From JBFXDW01 sp050180745 (GTDB lineage Bacteria > Pseudomonadota > Alphaproteobacteria > UBA9219): a stretch of 7,068 nucleotides of DNA. The DNA lies in contig JBFXDW010000089.1 of the NCBI GenBank assembly GCA_050180745.1, positions 1 to 7,068 on the forward strand, given 5' to 3'. The notes under the pieces are model-generated. The model did not search any database. It was not told the DNA's origin and saw only the letters and a program-made list of their open reading frames with translations. Below are positions 5,570 through 7,068 of the stretch, piece by piece. Made by a program: the position numbers and the translations under genes. How positions within the stretch are numbered: the first letter of the stretch is position 1; each line of letters begins with the position of its first letter.

Positions 5570-6463
5570 TCACCTCGCCGCCGCTGCAGAAGCAGGCGCC
5601 GCTGGGGTTGCAGCAGCTTTATCTCCCAACACCATCCCATTTTCAGGACGATTTGCTAGAACATACATTCCACGCTGATTATCAAGCGGTTTGAACTTGT
5701 TCGAAATCCCAAGAACCGTTTCAGCACCACCAAGGAAAAGAACCCCATCCGGAGTCAGAACATTACTCATAGCTTCCAGAACGCGCGTTTTTGTAGGTTG
5801 ATCAAAATAAATCAATACATTCCGACAATAGATAACATCAAACGTTCCAATAGGTCCAAAATCGGTCAAAAGGTTCTTTTCTTTATACTGCACCATCCGG
5901 CGAATAGGTTCGTTGACCTGCCACTTGTCAGCACCAATTTGTGAAAAGTACTTCATCAAAAGCGCGATTGGCAATCCACGTTGCACCTCAAACTGAGAAT
6001 AGATCCCCGCTTTGGCCCGCTCAACCATCTCAGAAGACAAATCCGTCCCCAAAATATCAATCTTCCACCCCATAGTCTTGGCCGCATCTTCGGACAAAAG
6101 CATCGCCAGAGAATAAGCCTCTTGCCCGCTCGAGGCGGCCGCTGACCAAATGCGGATTTGCTTTTTTGTCCCCCGTGTTCGAATAAGCTCAGGTAGAATA
6201 ATTTTACGGAATTGATCAAACGGCTTTTGGTCCCTGAAGAAAAAGGATTCGTTCGTCGTCATAGCCTCGGTAATATCCGAAAGCATCGCCTCGTCCCGCT
6301 TAGTCCGCACCGCATGCGCCAACTCTTCAAGAGTCTTCATGTCCCATTTGCGCGCCACAGGCACAAGCCGTGACTCCAACAAATAGGCCTTGTCCTTAGA
6401 CAACACCAGTCCAGAACGCTGCTTCACCAAAACAGAGAAGAGATCAAAATCTTCCGGGCTCAT
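5570..6463 (-). CDS. cheR: Chemotaxis protein methyltransferase CheR
   Basis: CheR transfers methyl groups from S-adenosylmethionine to glutamates of chemoreceptors, setting adaptation opposite to CheB. The 297-residue product has the helical CheR_N domain (about 1-75) leading into TTNESFFFRD (69-78). The SAM-binding domain has RIWSAAASSGQE (104-115), GTDLSSEMVERA (139-150) and FDVIYCRNVLIYF (208-220). I chose ATG at 6463, not the in-frame start at 6568. It has GGGGAGGAG just upstream (6467-6475 on the forward strand) and overlaps the cheB stop by ATGA, and the longer version would read through cheB in another frame. The tail (about 283-297) is Ala/Pro-rich, and no receptor-tethering extension is seen. 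Its stop faces the acetyltransferase remnant. Confidence 0.95.
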   Translation of the reverse strand: MSPEDFDLFSVLVKQRSGLVLSKDKAYLLESRLVPVARKWDMKTLEELAHAVRTKRDEAMLSDITEAMTTNESFFFRDQKPFDQFRKIILPELIRTRGTKKQIRIWSAAASSGQEAYSLAMLLSEDAAKTMGWKIDILGTDLSSEMVERAKAGIYSQFEVQRGLPIALLMKYFSQIGADKWQVNEPIRRMVQYKEKNLLTDFGPIGTFDVIYCRNVLIYFDQPTKTRVLEAMSNVLTPDGVLFLGGAETVLGISNKFKPLDNQRGMYVLANRPENGMVLGDKAAATPAAPASAAAAR

Positions 6464-7068
6464 GCGCTCCTCCCCATAGCCGTACGACGCACATACGCCC
6501 CAATCTCTGTAAGAGGCAACACCGCAGAACAAAGGCCCGCCGTAGCGACTGCCCCTGGCATTCCCCAAACGACGCTTGTCTTTTCGTCTTGCGCAACAAC
6601 AGCACCGCCGCCCTGCACCACAACTTGGCTCCCTCTCATACCATCTTGTCCCATACCTGTAAGTATAACAACCAAAAGTTTACGCCCATAGATAGGAACC
6701 AAAGACCGCAACATTGGATCCACAGCCGGACGACAGAAATTTTCTGGAGGATCCTGCACCAAGTGAACCGTAGCTCCCGCCCCCTTAGGCTGAATCAACA
6801 TGTGATAATCACCCGGCGCAACATAATAATGTCCGGGGATCAACACATCGCCTTCTTTGGCCTCGTGACATTCCACGCCGCATTGACGCGAGATATGATC
6901 GGCCAAAATAGCCGTAAATGCCGGAGGCATGTGCTGCGTAATAACGATAGGCTGGTGTAAATCGGCCCCCATATCTTTAATGACACGGAAAAGCGCCTGA
7001 GGCCCTCCTGTTGAGCTGCCAATCGCGATAACTTCGGGTCTAAAAATGGTGTCCGTCCGAAGAACAAC
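6460..7068 (-). CDS. cheB: Chemotaxis glutamate methylesterase CheB, C-terminal part (partial at right edge)
   Basis: The frame is open to the window edge, and 202 residues are visible. They form the CheB methylesterase domain, which removes methyl groups from, or deamidates, receptor glutamine/glutamate sites. The catalytic serine is in VIAIGSSTGGPQAL (visible residue 19), the histidine in VITQHMPPAFTA (visible residue 46) and the aspartate in LTGMGQDGMRG (visible residue 142). The serine-to-aspartate distance matches E. coli CheB closely. The expected N-terminal receiver domain with its phospho-acceptor (about 150 residues) lies beyond the edge, so its presence is inferred. Internal ATG codons such as 6972 are not starts because conserved sequence continues upstream. 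The TGA stop overlaps the cheR ATG, indicating translational coupling. Confidence 0.95.
   Translation of the reverse strand, partial: VVLRTDTIFRPEVIAIGSSTGGPQALFRVIKDMGADLHQPIVITQHMPPAFTAILADHISRQCGVECHEAKEGDVLIPGHYYVAPGDYHMLIQPKGAGATVHLVQDPPENFCRPAVDPMLRSLVPIYGRKLLVVILTGMGQDGMRGSQVVVQGGGAVVAQDEKTSVVWGMPGAVATAGLCSAVLPLTEIGAYVRRTAMGRSA

Noticed and set aside
6464..6568. Extended N-terminus for CheR
   Set aside because: The extra 35 residues overlap the end of cheB in another frame. The ATG at 6463 has a strong ribosome binding site and matches the family start.
6589..6960. Plus-strand reading frame opposite cheB
   Set aside because: It is antisense to conserved CheB catalytic motifs and has no supporting start signal.
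1..7068. CRISPR array, tRNA or rRNA gene, toxin-antitoxin or defence system
   Set aside because: I saw no regularly spaced repeats, no cloverleaf-like or ribosomal RNA sequence, and no small paired genes of those kinds.

Overview
The window looks like part of a chromosome from a motile alphaproteobacterium. The strongest marker is a complete ctrA (2098-2799). Its DNA-binding domain is, from memory, nearly identical to that of Caulobacter CtrA, and this master regulator is essentially confined to Alphaproteobacteria. Flagellar and chemotaxis genes on either side of ctrA fit a Rhodospirillales- or Micavibrio-like lineage, where CtrA mainly controls motility. That finer placement is inference.

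Layout from left to right: fliJ and fliI sit on the minus strand as a tight pair (flagellar export chaperone and export ATPase). A 215-base AT-rich divergent region follows, and then ctrA on the plus strand. Next is an orphan family 3 periplasmic solute-binding protein (2864-3718, plus strand), visibly more AT-rich than its neighbours. An IS3-family insertion sequence occupies 3731-5137, with recognisable 22-base terminal inverted repeats, orfA, orfB, and a clear programmed -1 frameshift signal between them. Directly against its right end lies a headless acetyltransferase-like gene (5138-5530). On the minus strand, converging on that remnant, are cheR (complete) and cheB (C-terminal part only; it runs off the right edge). 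The two overlap by ATGA.

fliI-fliJ, ctrA and cheB-cheR form a motility and cell-cycle neighbourhood: CtrA is a plausible regulator of the flagellar pair from the shared divergent promoter, and CheB and CheR set receptor methylation during chemotaxis. The block between ctrA and cheR is accessory: one orphan binding protein, one IS and one gene remnant. The IS has no visible target duplication and the remnant lacks its start, so a deletion or recombination event probably accompanied the insertion.

I see no clearly new multi-gene system. The items most worth checking are a 14-codon leader reading frame with a very strong ribosome binding site just ahead of ctrA, the TTAA-rich ctrA/fliI control region, the altered CtrA C-terminus, and the IS frameshift element.
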